From Thalassotalea sp. (GTDB lineage: Bacteria; Pseudomonadota; Gammaproteobacteria; Enterobacterales; Alteromonadaceae), in assembly GCA_022448425.1 (NCBI GenBank), contig JAKVCY010000061.1, positions 1 to 53,352 of the forward strand: a stretch of DNA of 53,352 bases, read 5' to 3'. The translations under genes were made by a program, and so were the position numbers. Below are positions 42,306-52,744 of the stretch, piece by piece. The notes under the pieces are model-generated. The model was not told the DNA's origin. It did no database searches and saw only the letters and a list, made by a program, of their open reading frames with translations. Position 1 is the first letter of the stretch. Every line of letters starts with the position of its first letter.

Positions 42306-44434
42306 TACTCTTGATTACCGTCTTTATCTGCTTTTTTACCGTCTTCACGCTTTTCCATGTACTCTTCGAATGAAGGTGGTAATGAAAGTTGCTCGTTCCA
42401 CTCTGGTAAGATTGGCAGTTTGGCGTCTTCCATCAAGCTTAAGCCTCTCTCGCGCTTAAGAATTTCTTCAGCACGGATATAGTTGTACTTAGACTTAGTG
42501 ACTTCGTTCATTAGCTTGCCGTCACGAATAATGGTCGGACGTAAGAACACCATTAAGTTACGCTTACGTAAGCTATTGGTTGTTGATTTAAACAAGTGAC
42601 CTAGTACTGGAATATCACCTAACAATGGCACCTTTTGCTGACTTTCTTGAACATCTTCGTCAATCAAGCCACCTAAAATAACGGTATCACCGTTGTCTGC
42701 CATTACTGTTGTTTTAATCTCACGTTTGTTGATGGCAATATCAACACCAGTGGCACCACTTACAGATGAAACTTCTTGTTCAATTGTTAATTGAACACCA
42801 GTGCCTTCATTTACTTGTGGTGTGACTTTTAACTTAATACCTACTTCTTGACGTTCAACGGTTTGGAATGGGTTATTGTTGTTCGAACCTGTTGTTGCAC
42901 CCGTAATAATTGGTACTTCTTGACCAACAATAAAGTAAGCTTCTTCATTGTCTAACGTCGTGATACTCGGCGTTGCAAGAATGTTAGAGTTCGTATCTGA
43001 ATTCACCGCGTTGACGATTGCACCCCAGTCGTTATCAACAATACCGAACATCATACCCGACACAGAGCCTAAGGCTTTTGCTAACAAGGTGTAGTCGCCA
43101 TCAGTATCAGGGTTGGTCGTTGTTACTGGGTTACCATTGCTATCGATTGTCGTAACTGTATTACCGTCTTCACCGCGCGCTGCAACGGCACCGGCAGCAA
43201 TATTACTAATGGTTGCGGAACTATTGGTAAATTGCGTGAAACCACCATCTTCGTGGTACCACTGCACACCTAAACTAACACCGTCAGTCTCAAATACTTC
43301 AACGATAATCGCTTCAACAAGTACTTGTGCACGGCGAACGTCTAGTTGACGAATAACCGCTTCCAGTGAACGCAACATATCTGGTTGAGCTGTGATTACT
43401 AACGTGTTGGTATCAGGGTGAGCATCAATGCTGACATTACGCTTGTTGGTACGCTTTTGACCTGCTTTACCAGCGTTTTCTTCTGCCTCAATTGACTCAC
43501 TAACGCCCTCAAGGACTTTCACTAAATCTTCTGCTTTCGAGTACTTAAGATAGTAAACTCGGGTATTACCGTTAGTTTCTAGTTCGCTGTCTAAGCGAGA
43601 AACCAGTTTCGCAACGCGCTCTCTTGCTTGAGATTCTCCACTTACGATAACGCTGTTTGTGCGGTCATCTGCCACAATTTTTGGAATTAAGAATGACGGC
43701 TTACCTGCTTTGGCGCCAGCTTGTGTCTTGTTCATGGCCTCAACAATGCGTACCAGTTCACTGGCAGAAGCATGTTTCAGCTTAATAATTTGAACATCTT
43801 GGTCGCCAGCTTTGTCTACGCGTTCAATAATCTGCACAAGGCGATTCACTACAGCCGCAGAGCCAGTCAACATAATGACGTTAGCAGGGTCATAGTTGGT
43901 TACGTTACCACCACCAGCCTGGTCTGAAAGTTGACGAAGCAAAGGCACAAGCTCACGTACTGTTACGTTTTTTACTTCAACAATACGGGTGACCATTTCA
44001 TCACCCTTATATGTTTGTTCATTGCCAACAACCGGAATTGATGAGGTTTTCGCATCTTTGTTACGAATAATCTTGATAACTTGATTATCCATTTCTACTG
44101 CTGCGAAACCATACACTTCAAGTACGTTTAAGAAAAATTGATACAGCTGCTCATCATTTAATACGTCGTAACTGCGCACGTTAATTTTACCGCGTACGTT
44201 CGGGTCAACGATCATGGTTTTTTGTAGCGTACGCCCCATGGTTTGAATGAATTCGTTGATGTCAGCATTCTTAAAGTTTGGAGCAAGCTCAGCTGCATAT
44301 GCAGGTTGAATAACTTGCTGTAACAATGGTGTGCAACTGATGGCAGCCGCAAAAGTGAGTGTCGAAACTGTACGTGCTATTTTATTTTTTTGAGGCCACA
44401 TGCGGCGAGGTAAATTGTTCTTTCTCATTATCAT
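42305..44434 (-). CDS. gspD: Type II secretion secretin GspD
   Basis: A 709-residue outer-membrane channel. Signal region with a long basic start (to about residue 44, PAYAAELAP), N0 domain ([17 protein letters not shown]), N1-N3 repeats (around 130-400), the secretin core ([54 protein letters not shown]) and an S-domain-like tail. The first ATG overlaps the gspC stop (ATGA). No pilotin gene (gspS) is in the window. Confidence 0.97.
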   Translation of the reverse strand: MIMRKNNLPRRMWPQKNKIARTVSTLTFAAAISCTPLLQQVIQPAYAAELAPNFKNADINEFIQTMGRTLQKTMIVDPNVRGKINVRSYDVLNDEQLYQFFLNVLEVYGFAAVEMDNQVIKIIRNKDAKTSSIPVVGNEQTYKGDEMVTRIVEVKNVTVRELVPLLRQLSDQAGGGNVTNYDPANVIMLTGSAAVVNRLVQIIERVDKAGDQDVQIIKLKHASASELVRIVEAMNKTQAGAKAGKPSFLIPKIVADDRTNSVIVSGESQARERVAKLVSRLDSELETNGNTRVYYLKYSKAEDLVKVLEGVSESIEAEENAGKAGQKRTNKRNVSIDAHPDTNTLVITAQPDMLRSLEAVIRQLDVRRAQVLVEAIIVEVFETDGVSLGVQWYHEDGGFTQFTNSSATISNIAAGAVAARGEDGNTVTTIDSNGNPVTTTNPDTDGDYTLLAKALGSVSGMMFGIVDNDWGAIVNAVNSDTNSNILATPSITTLDNEEAYFIVGQEVPIITGATTGSNNNNPFQTVERQEVGIKLKVTPQVNEGTGVQLTIEQEVSSVSGATGVDIAINKREIKTTVMADNGDTVILGGLIDEDVQESQQKVPLLGDIPVLGHLFKSTTNSLRKRNLMVFLRPTIIRDGKLMNEVTKSKYNYIRAEEILKRERGLSLMEDAKLPILPEWNEQLSLPPSFEEYMEKREDGKKADKDGNQE

Positions 44435-45378
44435 TGTGCAATGCTAAACAGTATTTCTGTTAACTCTCCGTTACGCTCTACCAGCAGCGTAATATCACTG
44501 GCTTCTTTTAATAATTTTAAGGCTTGTGCCGACTCTGCTGGATTAGTTAAATCTAAACCATTCATTTGCTTTGCGATATCGCCAGACTGTAATCCTGAAC
44601 TCTGAAAGAACTCTGGCTTTTTGCCTGGTCGTAGTCGATACCCACCGATCTTACCGCCTTGACGATAAGGTGAAATATTCAAATAGTCACTTATCTTGCC
44701 TGGGTCATTGGCGAGATCGCTTTTTAATTTGCTAACCGTTTGGCTTAACGCCAATTCCTTACGCTTATCGACGTTATTACTTGCCGTTTTAGCCTTCGAA
44801 GAATTACGCTGAAAAGCGCGCTTTTTATCACGATTAGGTGAAGAATTTATGACAGCAGAACGCTGGCTGTAATCAATACCCTCTAGCATTAGGCTTTCTA
44901 ATCGCCCCGACTGTTTGATAATGACACGGTCCGCGTGCACTCGCGTTAACTGTGCACGTGTGCCTTTAATCATGTCACCAATGCCATAAGTTTCTTGTAC
45001 GCCGGACTTTTCAATAATGGCTGTCGCAATCTTGGCATCACTAGATGCGACCACACCAGATAGCGTTAAGTTCAACTTAGTTTCTGGTGCGTCTGACACT
45101 TCAGGCAATTTTTGTTCAACGGCAGACTGATCAAACTGACCAAACAAATTCAACGATAAGATTGAATCGGTATCTACCACGGTTTTGACAGATTGAGGTG
45201 AAGAAGATTGGCCGATAATTGCCGGGATGTGATTACTGGGAACGACCTTCCAAGTAAGTTGCGCTAAAACGTAGGCAATATATATAACCAACAAAAAGCT
45301 TAACGCTTTTGCTATTTGTACTTGCGGAAGCTTTGAGAACGCCTCTTCTAGGGATGCGAGGTTGCCTGACAACTGCAT
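44431..45378 (-). CDS. gspC: Type II secretion protein GspC
   Basis: A 315-residue bitopic protein linking platform and secretin. A transmembrane helix at about 27-45 (ALSFLLVIYIAYVLAQL), the homology region at about 85-170 (LNLFGQF, LTLSGVVASSDAKIATAIIE, YGIGDMI) and a C-terminal PDZ domain (YRLRPGKKPEFFQSSGLQSGDI). The ATG at 45378 is preferred to a TTG 63 bases upstream. It is the first gene of the operon and divergent from hslR. Confidence 0.94.
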   Translation of the reverse strand: MQLSGNLASLEEAFSKLPQVQIAKALSFLLVIYIAYVLAQLTWKVVPSNHIPAIIGQSSSPQSVKTVVDTDSILSLNLFGQFDQSAVEQKLPEVSDAPETKLNLTLSGVVASSDAKIATAIIEKSGVQETYGIGDMIKGTRAQLTRVHADRVIIKQSGRLESLMLEGIDYSQRSAVINSSPNRDKKRAFQRNSSKAKTASNNVDKRKELALSQTVSKLKSDLANDPGKISDYLNISPYRQGGKIGGYRLRPGKKPEFFQSSGLQSGDIAKQMNGLDLTNPAESAQALKLLKEASDITLLVERNGELTEILFSIAQ

Positions 45379-45556
45379 GTTAATACTTAAATTAAAATCC
45401 TTGTGAGCGTCGATAATACTTGACCGAAACAGTATCAACAAGCGGGCAGCCTGAAATTTAACTAAAATTTACAATATGACATAGCATAACTGGCGAAAAA
45501 ACCGGATTTATGGTACCTTTCGCCCACATTTTTCATTGGTAAATTTCGGTCTATTT

Positions 45557-45967
45557 ATGGCTGGTAAACAGCAACAAAATAGCGAAGCTACCGCAACTCG
45601 ATTAGATAAGTGGTTGTGGGCCGCTCGCTTCTATAAAACTCGTGCTATCGCAAAGCAAATGATTGATGGTGGCAAGGTGTTTTACAACGGGCAACGGACG
45701 AAGTCAGGCAAAGCCGTTTCGCTCGGCGACACGATACGTGTGCGTCAAGGCTTCGACGAAAAAGAAGTGATTGTAATCGCTTTGGCGGATAAACGCCGAG
45801 ACGCGACATTCGCGCAAACACTTTATCGCGAAACAGAAGCTAGCGTGGAAACGCGTGAACGCAATACCATCGCCAGAAAGCAAGGTGCGTTCTTTAGCCC
45901 AGCGACTGAAACTAAACCAGACAAGAAACAACGTCGACAAATCCGACAATTTAAAGAAAGGATCTAA
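45557..45967 (+). CDS. hslR: Heat shock protein 15, HslR (S4 domain)
   Basis: A 136-residue RNA-binding protein that in E. coli frees stalled 50S subunits carrying peptidyl-tRNA. The S4 domain is RLDKWLWAARFYKTRAIAKQMIDGGKV followed by VNGQRTKSG-type YNGQRTKSGKAVSLGD. The basic tail (KPDKKQRRQIRQFKERI) is typical. ATG 45557 replaces an upstream in-frame TTG. It is followed after six bases by hslO. Confidence 0.95.
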   Translation: MAGKQQQNSEATATRLDKWLWAARFYKTRAIAKQMIDGGKVFYNGQRTKSGKAVSLGDTIRVRQGFDEKEVIVIALADKRRDATFAQTLYRETEASVETRERNTIARKQGAFFSPATETKPDKKQRRQIRQFKERI

Positions 45968-45973
45968 ATTAAG

Positions 45974-46840
45974 ATGTCTCAACAAGATGTGTTAAATCGT
46001 TATCTATTTGATGGCAAACACGCTCGAGGTGAGCTTGTTCAAATTGAACAGGCATACCAAGATATACTTAAAAATCACGACTATCCCGATGGCGTAAAAA
46101 AACTACTCGGTGAATTATTAGCTGCTACGAGTTTACTTACGGCAACGTTGAAGTTTGAAGGTGAGATCGCGGTGCAATTACAAGGTGCGACTAATGCGCC
46201 AATTAATTACATGGCGATTAATGGCGACCACCAGCAAAACATGCGCGGGGTAGCAAAACTCAAACACGACACAGAAGCAGATTCACTAACGGATTTAATT
46301 GGTAAAGGCATCATGGTTATTACGATTCGTCCGAATAAGGGTGAACCGTATCAAGGTGTAGTTGCTCTAGAAAAGCCAACCCTGGCTGAGTGTCTTGCTA
46401 ACTACTTTGAAACATCAGATCAAATTCCAACAAGTATTTGGATTTTCACTGACACGACAGCGATGAAAACAGCTGGCGCACTCGTACAGTTGTTACCAGA
46501 TAGTGATGACAAGGCCCAGCAGCAGTCAGACTACGAACACCTTTGTCACTTAACAAACACGATAAAACCGGAAGAAATTTTTGAGCTTCCAGCTGAGACA
46601 TTACTTCACCGTCTTTACCATGAAGAAGAAGTAAGAATTTTTGAGCCTCAAGCGGTGAAATTCGAATGTTCTTGTTCAGCAGACAAGTGCTTAAATGCCA
46701 TTGCACAACTAGGTCCAGATGAATTAAAGAGCATTCTAGCTGAGCAAGGTAGTGTTAGCATGACATGTGACTATTGTTTAACCACTTATACATTTGATGA
46801 AAGCCAGCTTTTATCATACATAAATGAAGTAAAACATTAG
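45974..46840 (+). CDS. hslO: Redox-regulated chaperone Hsp33, HslO
   Basis: A 288-residue cytoplasmic holdase activated by oxidation plus unfolding. The N-terminal domain (about 1-180) contains PINYMAINGDHQQNMRG-type family segments, and the C-terminal zinc switch has Cys232-x-Cys234 and Cys265-x2-Cys268, the same numbering as E. coli Hsp33. It is six bases after hslR, so cotranscribed, and is followed by a terminator. Confidence 0.96.
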   Translation: MSQQDVLNRYLFDGKHARGELVQIEQAYQDILKNHDYPDGVKKLLGELLAATSLLTATLKFEGEIAVQLQGATNAPINYMAINGDHQQNMRGVAKLKHDTEADSLTDLIGKGIMVITIRPNKGEPYQGVVALEKPTLAECLANYFETSDQIPTSIWIFTDTTAMKTAGALVQLLPDSDDKAQQQSDYEHLCHLTNTIKPEEIFELPAETLLHRLYHEEEVRIFEPQAVKFECSCSADKCLNAIAQLGPDELKSILAEQGSVSMTCDYCLTTYTFDESQLLSYINEVKH

Positions 46841-46860
46841 TTGACTGAATATTCATAATC

Positions 46861-46885
46861 AGGGCGCCATTATGCGCCCTTTTTC
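46861..46885 (+). terminator. Terminator after hslO
   Basis: Stem AGGGCGC/GCGCCCT with a six-base loop and TTTT on the plus strand. Confidence 0.88.
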
Positions 46886-46947
46886 GTGGCCCATTCCCAA
46901 TTCTACTATCTTAGCGCCCAGCACAATTTACAATTAAAAAATCATTT

Positions 46948-47000
46948 TGTCGTTTTATTACATAAAAAAACTGTCTATTTAACGCTTTAATGTAATAAAA
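46948..47000. promoter_or_regulatory. HexR-like site and inverted repeat upstream of pckA
   Basis: The 15-mer at 46948-46962 (TGTCGTTTTATTACA) matches the HexR consensus TGTARTWWWAYTACA at 14 of 15 positions. Its right half also forms a perfect 11-bp inverted repeat with ATGTAATAAAA at 46990-47000. HexR controls central carbon genes in Shewanella and vibrios, pckA among them as I recall. Confidence 0.55.
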
Positions 47001-47049
47001 GATGAAAACTTTCAGTCACAAAAAATTTTTGCTTTTATTTTAATCTGCG

Positions 47050-47078
47050 TTGCCCTAGACTTGTAGCCTTCAGGGCAA
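47050..47078 (+). other. Stem-loop in the pckA leader
   Basis: TTGCCCT and AGGGCAA are perfect inverted arms of seven bases with a 15-base loop, 55 bases before the pckA ATG. Its role is unknown; there is no T run, so it is not a terminator. Confidence 0.4.
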
Positions 47079-47132
47079 TCCTGAACTTTCAATTTTACTC
47101 ATTTTATGTATTTATACTGGAGACAAAAAGCC

Positions 47133-48755
47133 ATGTCCGCTTTGGTAAACGTTTTGGAAAACACGATTGACTTAACTCAATACGGCATCACTAACGTTGC
47201 AGAGGTTGTTTACAACCCTTCTTATGAACTCTTGTTTGAAGAAGAAACTAAAGCAGGTCTCTCTGGTTATGACAAAGGCGTAGTTACAGAATCAGGTGCT
47301 GTCGCTGTTGATACTGGTATATTTACAGGCCGCTCACCAAAAGATAAATACATTGTTCGCGACGATACAACACGTGACACTGTATGGTGGGCAGATCAAG
47401 GTAAAAACGACAACAAGCCAATGACCACAGAGACGTGGAACGAACTTAAAGGCTTGGTAACAACTCAGCTTTCAGGTAAACGCTTATTCGTTGTTGATAC
47501 ATTCTGCGGTGCTAACGATGATACACGCTTGAAAGTGCGTTTCATTACTGAAGTAGCGTGGCAAGCACACTTCGTTAAGAACATGTTCATTCGCCCGACT
47601 GACGAGCAATTAAAAGACTACGAACCAGACTTCGTAGTGATGAACGGTGCAAAAACAACAAATCCAAACTGGAAAGAGCAAGGTTTAAATTCTGAGAACT
47701 TTGTCGCATTTAACTTAACTGAAAAAATGCAACTTATCGGCGGTACTTGGTACGGCGGTGAAATGAAGAAAGGTATGTTCTCAATGATGAACTACCTATT
47801 ACCTCTTAAAGGCATTGCATCTATGCACTGTAGCGCAAACGTCGGTAAAGACGGTGATGTTGCTGTATTCTTCGGTTTATCAGGTACAGGTAAAACAACC
47901 CTTTCTACAGATCCTAAGCGCGCGTTAATTGGTGATGACGAGCACGGCTGGGACGACAATGGTGTATTCAACTTTGAAGGTGGTTGTTACGCTAAAACCA
48001 TCAACTTAAGCAAAGAAAATGAGCCTGACATTTACCAAGCGATTCGTCGCGATGCGTTATTAGAAAACGTAACGGTAGATAAAAACGGTAAGATTGATTA
48101 CGACGATAATTCAAAAACTGAAAACACACGTGTTTCGTACCCAATCTACCACATTGATAACATTGTTAAGCCAGTTTCTCGTGCCGGCCATGCAAAGAAA
48201 GTAATTTTCTTAACAGCTGATGCATTCGGTGTTTTACCACCAGTTGCTAAGTTAACGCCAGAGCAAACAGAGTACTACTTCCTTTCTGGCTTCACGGCTA
48301 AACTTGCAGGTACTGAGCGCGGCATTACAGAACCAACACCAACATTCTCTAGCTGTTTTGGTGCGGCGTTCTTAAGCCTTCACCCAACTCAGTACGCTGA
48401 CGTATTACGCAAACGTATGGAAGCAGTTGGCGCAGAAGCTTACTTAGTAAATACAGGTTGGAACGGCACAGGCAAGCGTATTTCAATCAAAGATACTCGC
48501 GCTATTATTGATGCGATTTTAGATGGCTCAATCGAACAAGCTGACACAGTGACATTACCGTTGTTCAACTTAGCAGTACCAACAGCATTACACGACTGTG
48601 ATAGCAATATCTTAGACCCGCGCAATACATACGAAGATAGTGCTGAATGGCAAACTAAGGCGGCTGACTTAGCTACTCGTTTCGTTAATAACTTCAATAA
48701 GTTCACCGACACAGAACGTGGCGAGTCACTTGTTGCAGCAGGTCCGCAATTATAA
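47133..48755 (+). CDS. pckA: Phosphoenolpyruvate carboxykinase (ATP)
   Basis: A 540-residue gluconeogenic enzyme converting oxaloacetate and ATP to phosphoenolpyruvate, the same length as E. coli PckA. Motifs: [12 protein letters not shown] (substrate Arg), [15 protein letters not shown] (metal site), the P-loop [11 protein letters not shown], and [10 protein letters not shown]. The ATG at 47133 is chosen because GGAG lies nine bases before it; an in-frame upstream ATG would add nine residues. It follows hslO as in E. coli but with its own leader and terminator. Confidence 0.97.
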   Translation: MSALVNVLENTIDLTQYGITNVAEVVYNPSYELLFEEETKAGLSGYDKGVVTESGAVAVDTGIFTGRSPKDKYIVRDDTTRDTVWWADQGKNDNKPMTTETWNELKGLVTTQLSGKRLFVVDTFCGANDDTRLKVRFITEVAWQAHFVKNMFIRPTDEQLKDYEPDFVVMNGAKTTNPNWKEQGLNSENFVAFNLTEKMQLIGGTWYGGEMKKGMFSMMNYLLPLKGIASMHCSANVGKDGDVAVFFGLSGTGKTTLSTDPKRALIGDDEHGWDDNGVFNFEGGCYAKTINLSKENEPDIYQAIRRDALLENVTVDKNGKIDYDDNSKTENTRVSYPIYHIDNIVKPVSRAGHAKKVIFLTADAFGVLPPVAKLTPEQTEYYFLSGFTAKLAGTERGITEPTPTFSSCFGAAFLSLHPTQYADVLRKRMEAVGAEAYLVNTGWNGTGKRISIKDTRAIIDAILDGSIEQADTVTLPLFNLAVPTALHDCDSNILDPRNTYEDSAEWQTKAADLATRFVNNFNKFTDTERGESLVAAGPQL

Positions 48756-48786
48756 TTGCCCTTATCTGATACAAATTAATCTAAAA

Positions 48787-48813
48787 AGCGACGTTAAAAC
48801 GTCGCTTTTTTTT
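48787..48813 (+). terminator. Terminator after pckA
   Basis: Stem GCGACGT/ACGTCGC with a short A-rich loop followed by eight T. Confidence 0.9.
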
Positions 48814-48958
48814 ACCTGCTCTATTTGCCAAAAATTACTGCTCACTATATTCCCTCAAAGTTCATCAACTTAACGTAAACAGGCGCTGCTCAGCTTGCTC
48901 CAGCCACCACATGAACTAAACTAACGCTAGTTAGTTCGCACTATTTAAAGGAGTAAAT

Positions 48959-49372
48959 ATGCTGTATCTACTGCTATTCAAATTCGCTATTTTAGGCTTC
49001 CTCATTTTTTGGTTGATCAGAAGAAATAACATGGCAGTAAAAATGTGGACTGATGATCAACTGATTAAGAGCCTCCCCTATTACTTGAAGATCAAAAGCC
49101 TAAAAGCGAAAAGCCATGAGATGAAAAGCGCTACAAAGCAAGTTCTTAACTGGTTTGCCCTCTTAAACATTGATGAGCGTATAGCACAAATTGAGCAGGA
49201 AACTGCATTTAGATTTAGCTACCAACGGGTAAAGAGCAAAGCCTATAAATACGAACAAAAACTCGTATTGCTTGCCTCTTTAGAACGCAAAAGTAAACAA
49301 GCAGCAGAGCACGGTAATACCTACGCTCAGTCTCTGCTAGAGCAGGAGATAGCGGAGATAATAAATCACTAA
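48959..49372 (+). CDS. Small membrane-anchored protein of unknown function
   Basis: I do not recognise a family. The 137-residue product has one N-terminal transmembrane helix (about 3-20, LYLLLFKFAILGFLIFWL) followed by RRNN, so the charged remainder should be cytoplasmic. That part is basic and helical (KIKSLKAKSHEMKSATKQ, then FSYQRVKSKAYKYEQKL), with probable coiled coil. AAAGGAG precedes the ATG, strongly supporting translation. It separates pckA from envZ-ompR, which are neighbours in E. coli. Confidence 0.75.
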   Translation: MLYLLLFKFAILGFLIFWLIRRNNMAVKMWTDDQLIKSLPYYLKIKSLKAKSHEMKSATKQVLNWFALLNIDERIAQIEQETAFRFSYQRVKSKAYKYEQKLVLLASLERKSKQAAEHGNTYAQSLLEQEIAEIINH

Positions 49373-49392
49373 CTAGTCGATAGATTAATCAA

Positions 49393-50415
49393 TCACGGTT
49401 GACTTGCGATCACATCAAGCGCTCTGCCATAAACAATGTCTGACAACAAAATAGTGTCAGCACCATTGGTATTCACAAATTGGATAAGCACGGTATCTAA
49501 TTCAGGGTGATACCTTGCGATACTGTAATAACCCAGCACCCACCCCGTATGACCATACTCATATAATTCTCGGTAAATTTGTTGTTCGGACTCTGAGAAG
49601 AAAGTTCCCTGATTAAGGGCTTTGAGAAATATACCTACATCTTGTGCGGTCGCGACATAACCTTGCTCTAAACCCTTAAAATCATCCTCATAACCAATGT
49701 AGTAACCACTCATTAACCTGGACATCTGAACTTCGTTAATTGACTGATAAGTATTGTTCAATTGTAGTGGTGTTAATAGCATTTCTTCGATGTACTGCCA
49801 GCTAGGATACCCCAAAACCTTATCCATGGTTTTTTTAAGTAGAGAATAGTTGCTATTTGAATAGCTGTAGCTTTCGTTTGGCAGGAAGTCTGCTGGAGTA
49901 TCAAAGATGAGTTCAAGTGGCTCTGGGTACTTCTCTGTCCAAGAAAAGCCCTCAACATCTGTCCAATTAGGAATACCGCTGCGGTGTTTAACCATCATGG
50001 CGAGCGTAATGCTATCTGAATGTTCAATTCTATTGGTTACTTCTGGGAGGTAAAAGGCCAATGATTTCGATAAGTCTAGCTTTCCTTCACCCACTAACTT
50101 AGTTATAGCCGCTGCAACATAGAGCTTTTCAATACTGGCTATTTTAAAAAGTGCCTCTGGGTAAGCTGCTACTTTATCTTTTCGATTGTGCCAGCCACTA
50201 GCGACGAGTTGCGGCGAGTTTTCGCCAGTTTGAGCATAAAAAATAATGCCTTCTAGCTCTTTGTTCGTCGCTTCATCTGCAACTTCTTGCAAACTGTTCG
50301 GCGTGGATGTCAGGTAATAAAGACCATACTGCCATGGCGAAAAAACATAGACACTAATCAAGGTGACAACTAAGGCAACCAACCTAGCAATTAATGTCTT
50401 TCTTTTCTTATCCAT
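49393..50415 (-). CDS. Serine hydrolase, beta-lactamase/DD-peptidase-like
   Basis: A 340-residue protein with an N-terminal membrane anchor (about 10-25) and a class C beta-lactamase-like domain. Active-site motifs: SIEK (the SxxK nucleophile, in KIASIEKLYVAAA), YSN (in YSYSNSNYSLL) and HTG (in GHTGWVLGYY) replacing KTG. It is an esterase or peptidase acting outside the inner membrane; true beta-lactamase activity is not implied. It lies downstream of envZ on the same strand with 48 bases between, perhaps cotranscribed. Confidence 0.9.
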   Translation of the reverse strand: MDKKRKTLIARLVALVVTLISVYVFSPWQYGLYYLTSTPNSLQEVADEATNKELEGIIFYAQTGENSPQLVASGWHNRKDKVAAYPEALFKIASIEKLYVAAAITKLVGEGKLDLSKSLAFYLPEVTNRIEHSDSITLAMMVKHRSGIPNWTDVEGFSWTEKYPEPLELIFDTPADFLPNESYSYSNSNYSLLKKTMDKVLGYPSWQYIEEMLLTPLQLNNTYQSINEVQMSRLMSGYYIGYEDDFKGLEQGYVATAQDVGIFLKALNQGTFFSESEQQIYRELYEYGHTGWVLGYYSIARYHPELDTVLIQFVNTNGADTILLSDIVYGRALDVIASQP

Positions 50416-50463
50416 GTTATTCCTTCGCTATAGATTCCGTGCAACTTCTAGGATCACCCTGTT

Positions 50464-51756
50464 TTAGTATCGAATCGGCAGCAACACTTTAGCTTGCAGC
50501 CCACCTGACTCTCGATTGGTCAGCATGACTTTACCTTTGTGGGTATCGACAATACGCTTGATAATCGCCAGACCTAAGCCGCTACCTTCTGTACCACGCG
50601 CTTTGTCTCCTTGGGTAAAAGGTTGAAACAAGCGCTCTATCTCTGCTTCAGGAATACCTTCTCCTTCATCACAAACGGTGACATAAGCATAATGGCTGTT
50701 TTCCATTCCCGTACTCACTTCAATACTGCCTTCAGTGTACCGAATAGCATTCTGTATTAAGTTGGCTATCACGCGTTTCATCGCGACATAACGCAATGGC
50801 AGTTGATCAACTTCGCCAGCCGTGAAATTAACAAATCGATCAGTGGATGTTTCAGCGTGCACGACGTCATCAACTAAAACATTAAGGTCGCTGAGCTCAG
50901 CTTTGTCTTTGCTGTCATGACGAATGTAATCGATGAATTGGTCAATAATGGCATTCATATCATCGATGTCACCTTCAATCCCTTCTTTGAGGTAATCATC
51001 TTGTTCTGACATCATTTCTACACCCAAACGAATGCGAGTCAACGGTGTACGCAAATCATGAGAGATACCGGCCATCAGCAGGTTACGGTCATCTTCTAGC
51101 TGTTTAATGCCTTTCGACATATGATTAAACGCCTGTGTTACCGCCATCACTTCGCTGGTACCACCCTCTCGCAACGGTTCAGGAAAATCACCACGACCAA
51201 CTTCCTCAGCAGCGGTTTGTAGTGCTTTTAACGGCCGGTTAAGATTGCGAACAAATAGCCACCCTCCCGCTACAGAAAGTACTCCGAGCACAACTAGAAA
51301 AAGAATAAGGGGTAGAAAATTTGCTTCTTCTATGCCAGTTAATGGAATTTTTACCCATAAGCTAGGCGCTTGCGGCGGCCGAATCCAAAAAAGGTATTCG
51401 TCAGTTTGCGAGATACGAACTTCAGCAGGGCCATCCAATAACTCGGACATTTGCATCGAACGAAATTCAACGTAAACCGCCTCAGCAAGACCTAGGCGCA
51501 TGGCATCTTGTTCGCGATACACACCAATCCCTGTTTCACGCTGGAAAGCTTCCGCCATCGCAGGGCTAAGCTCAACATCTTTAATATCAATAAAGACAAC
51601 GCGTATTTGCTTAGCTAACAGTTCGTTTATCTGTAATAAGTTGGGTTGAATAATGTAAAGCGATATCGATACGTACGAAACCACTTGGTTAATTAACAGT
51701 AAAAAGCCAATTAACAAGACGGTTTGACCAAAACCACTACGAGGTATTACTTTCAT
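50464..51756 (-). CDS. envZ: Sensor histidine kinase EnvZ
   Basis: A 430-residue inner-membrane osmosensor kinase partner of OmpR. Two transmembrane segments (about 10-32 and 148-170) enclose a periplasmic domain of about 115 residues; HAMP at about 171-222, the H box [14 protein letters not shown] with His233, N box [12 protein letters not shown]1 DEGEGIP and G2 GSGLGLAI. It lies 53 bases downstream of ompR, as in the enterobacterial operon, although here on the minus strand relative to pckA. Confidence 0.94.
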   Translation of the reverse strand: MKVIPRSGFGQTVLLIGFLLLINQVVSYVSISLYIIQPNLLQINELLAKQIRVVFIDIKDVELSPAMAEAFQRETGIGVYREQDAMRLGLAEAVYVEFRSMQMSELLDGPAEVRISQTDEYLFWIRPPQAPSLWVKIPLTGIEEANFLPLILFLVVLGVLSVAGGWLFVRNLNRPLKALQTAAEEVGRGDFPEPLREGGTSEVMAVTQAFNHMSKGIKQLEDDRNLLMAGISHDLRTPLTRIRLGVEMMSEQDDYLKEGIEGDIDDMNAIIDQFIDYIRHDSKDKAELSDLNVLVDDVVHAETSTDRFVNFTAGEVDQLPLRYVAMKRVIANLIQNAIRYTEGSIEVSTGMENSHYAYVTVCDEGEGIPEAEIERLFQPFTQGDKARGTEGSGLGLAIIKRIVDTHKGKVMLTNRESGGLQAKVLLPIRY

Positions 51757-51809
51757 TGCTATCCTAGGCGAGCGTTAATGAAGACTCATTAACGCTGAAC
51801 ATGATTCCA

Positions 51810-52535
51810 TTAAGCGGCTTCTTTTCCATCGGGAACAAACACGTAGCCCAGACCCCATACGGTTTGAATGTAGCGTGGTTTTGCTGGGTCTTCTTCTAGC
51901 ATGCGACGCAAGCGACTCACTTGTACGTCAATACTACGCTCTAGTGCTGAATAGTCGCGGCCACGAGCAAGATTCATTAGCTTATCGCGTGACAATGGTT
52001 CGCGAGGGTGGGTAACTAATGCTTTTAACACCGCAAACTCACCACTGGTTAACGGCATGTTTAAGTCGCCTTTGACCATTTCGCGTGTTGCTAAATTCAA
52101 GCTGTACTCGCCAAAAGAAATGACATTCTCTTCCATGGACGGTGCGCCCGGCGCTTCATTGGTCTTACGGCGCAATACGGCTTTAACACGAGCAAGTAGT
52201 TCACGAGGGTTAAAAGGCTTAGGCATGTAATCATCTGCACCTAGCTCCAGACCGATAATACGATCTACTTCATCACCTTTCGCAGTCAGCATAACAATAG
52301 GAATCTCGTTGCCATTTTGACGTAAACGACGACAGATTGATAAACCATCTTCGCCTGGCAACATTAAATCGAGTACTAATAAGTGAAAGTTTTCGCGTTC
52401 AAGCAAGCGATCCATTTGTTCAGAGTTTGCAGCAGAGCGCACAACAAAACCCTGTTCAACTAAATAACGTTCAAGTAATGCGCGTAAACGCATATCGTCA
52501 TCAACCACTAAAATTTTTTGTGTTTCTTGTCCCAT
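51810..52535 (-). CDS. ompR: Response regulator OmpR
   Basis: A 241-residue regulator phosphorylated by EnvZ that controls porin and envelope genes. Receiver domain with VDDD (Asp pocket), phospho-Asp56 in VLDLMLPGEDG, MLTAKG and MPKPFNPREL; winged-helix domain with YSALERSIDVQVSRLRRML. ATG 52535 follows AAGG and matches OmpR length. A frame open to 52598 is not used. Identity to E. coli OmpR is visibly high. Confidence 0.96.
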   Translation of the reverse strand: MGQETQKILVVDDDMRLRALLERYLVEQGFVVRSAANSEQMDRLLERENFHLLVLDLMLPGEDGLSICRRLRQNGNEIPIVMLTAKGDEVDRIIGLELGADDYMPKPFNPRELLARVKAVLRRKTNEAPGAPSMEENVISFGEYSLNLATREMVKGDLNMPLTSGEFAVLKALVTHPREPLSRDKLMNLARGRDYSALERSIDVQVSRLRRMLEEDPAKPRYIQTVWGLGYVFVPDGKEAA

Positions 52536-52744
52536 GATTATTCGCCTTGTACCACTTTGGATGGTTTCACTATAAGCGATAAATTCACATGTGAACAATC
52601 AAGAATGTTACAAAGTGTTAAGTTATTGGTATATCTGACCAACCTATATATAACCAAAAGTTATTATTTTGAAATATTTTAGCCCGTTAAATCATCAAAG
52701 GAATACCCAAATATGTTCATGCCACATGCTGTTCAGCCATGAAT

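Noticed and set aside
33912..45378. T2SS operon as a novel secretion system
   Set aside because: All twelve gsp genes are present in standard order with ordinary motifs; it is a canonical type II secretion operon in a position known from vibrios.
49393..50415. Serine hydrolase as an antibiotic-resistance beta-lactamase
   Set aside because: It has SxxK, YSN and HTG but only general class C-like similarity; such proteins are usually esterases or peptidases.
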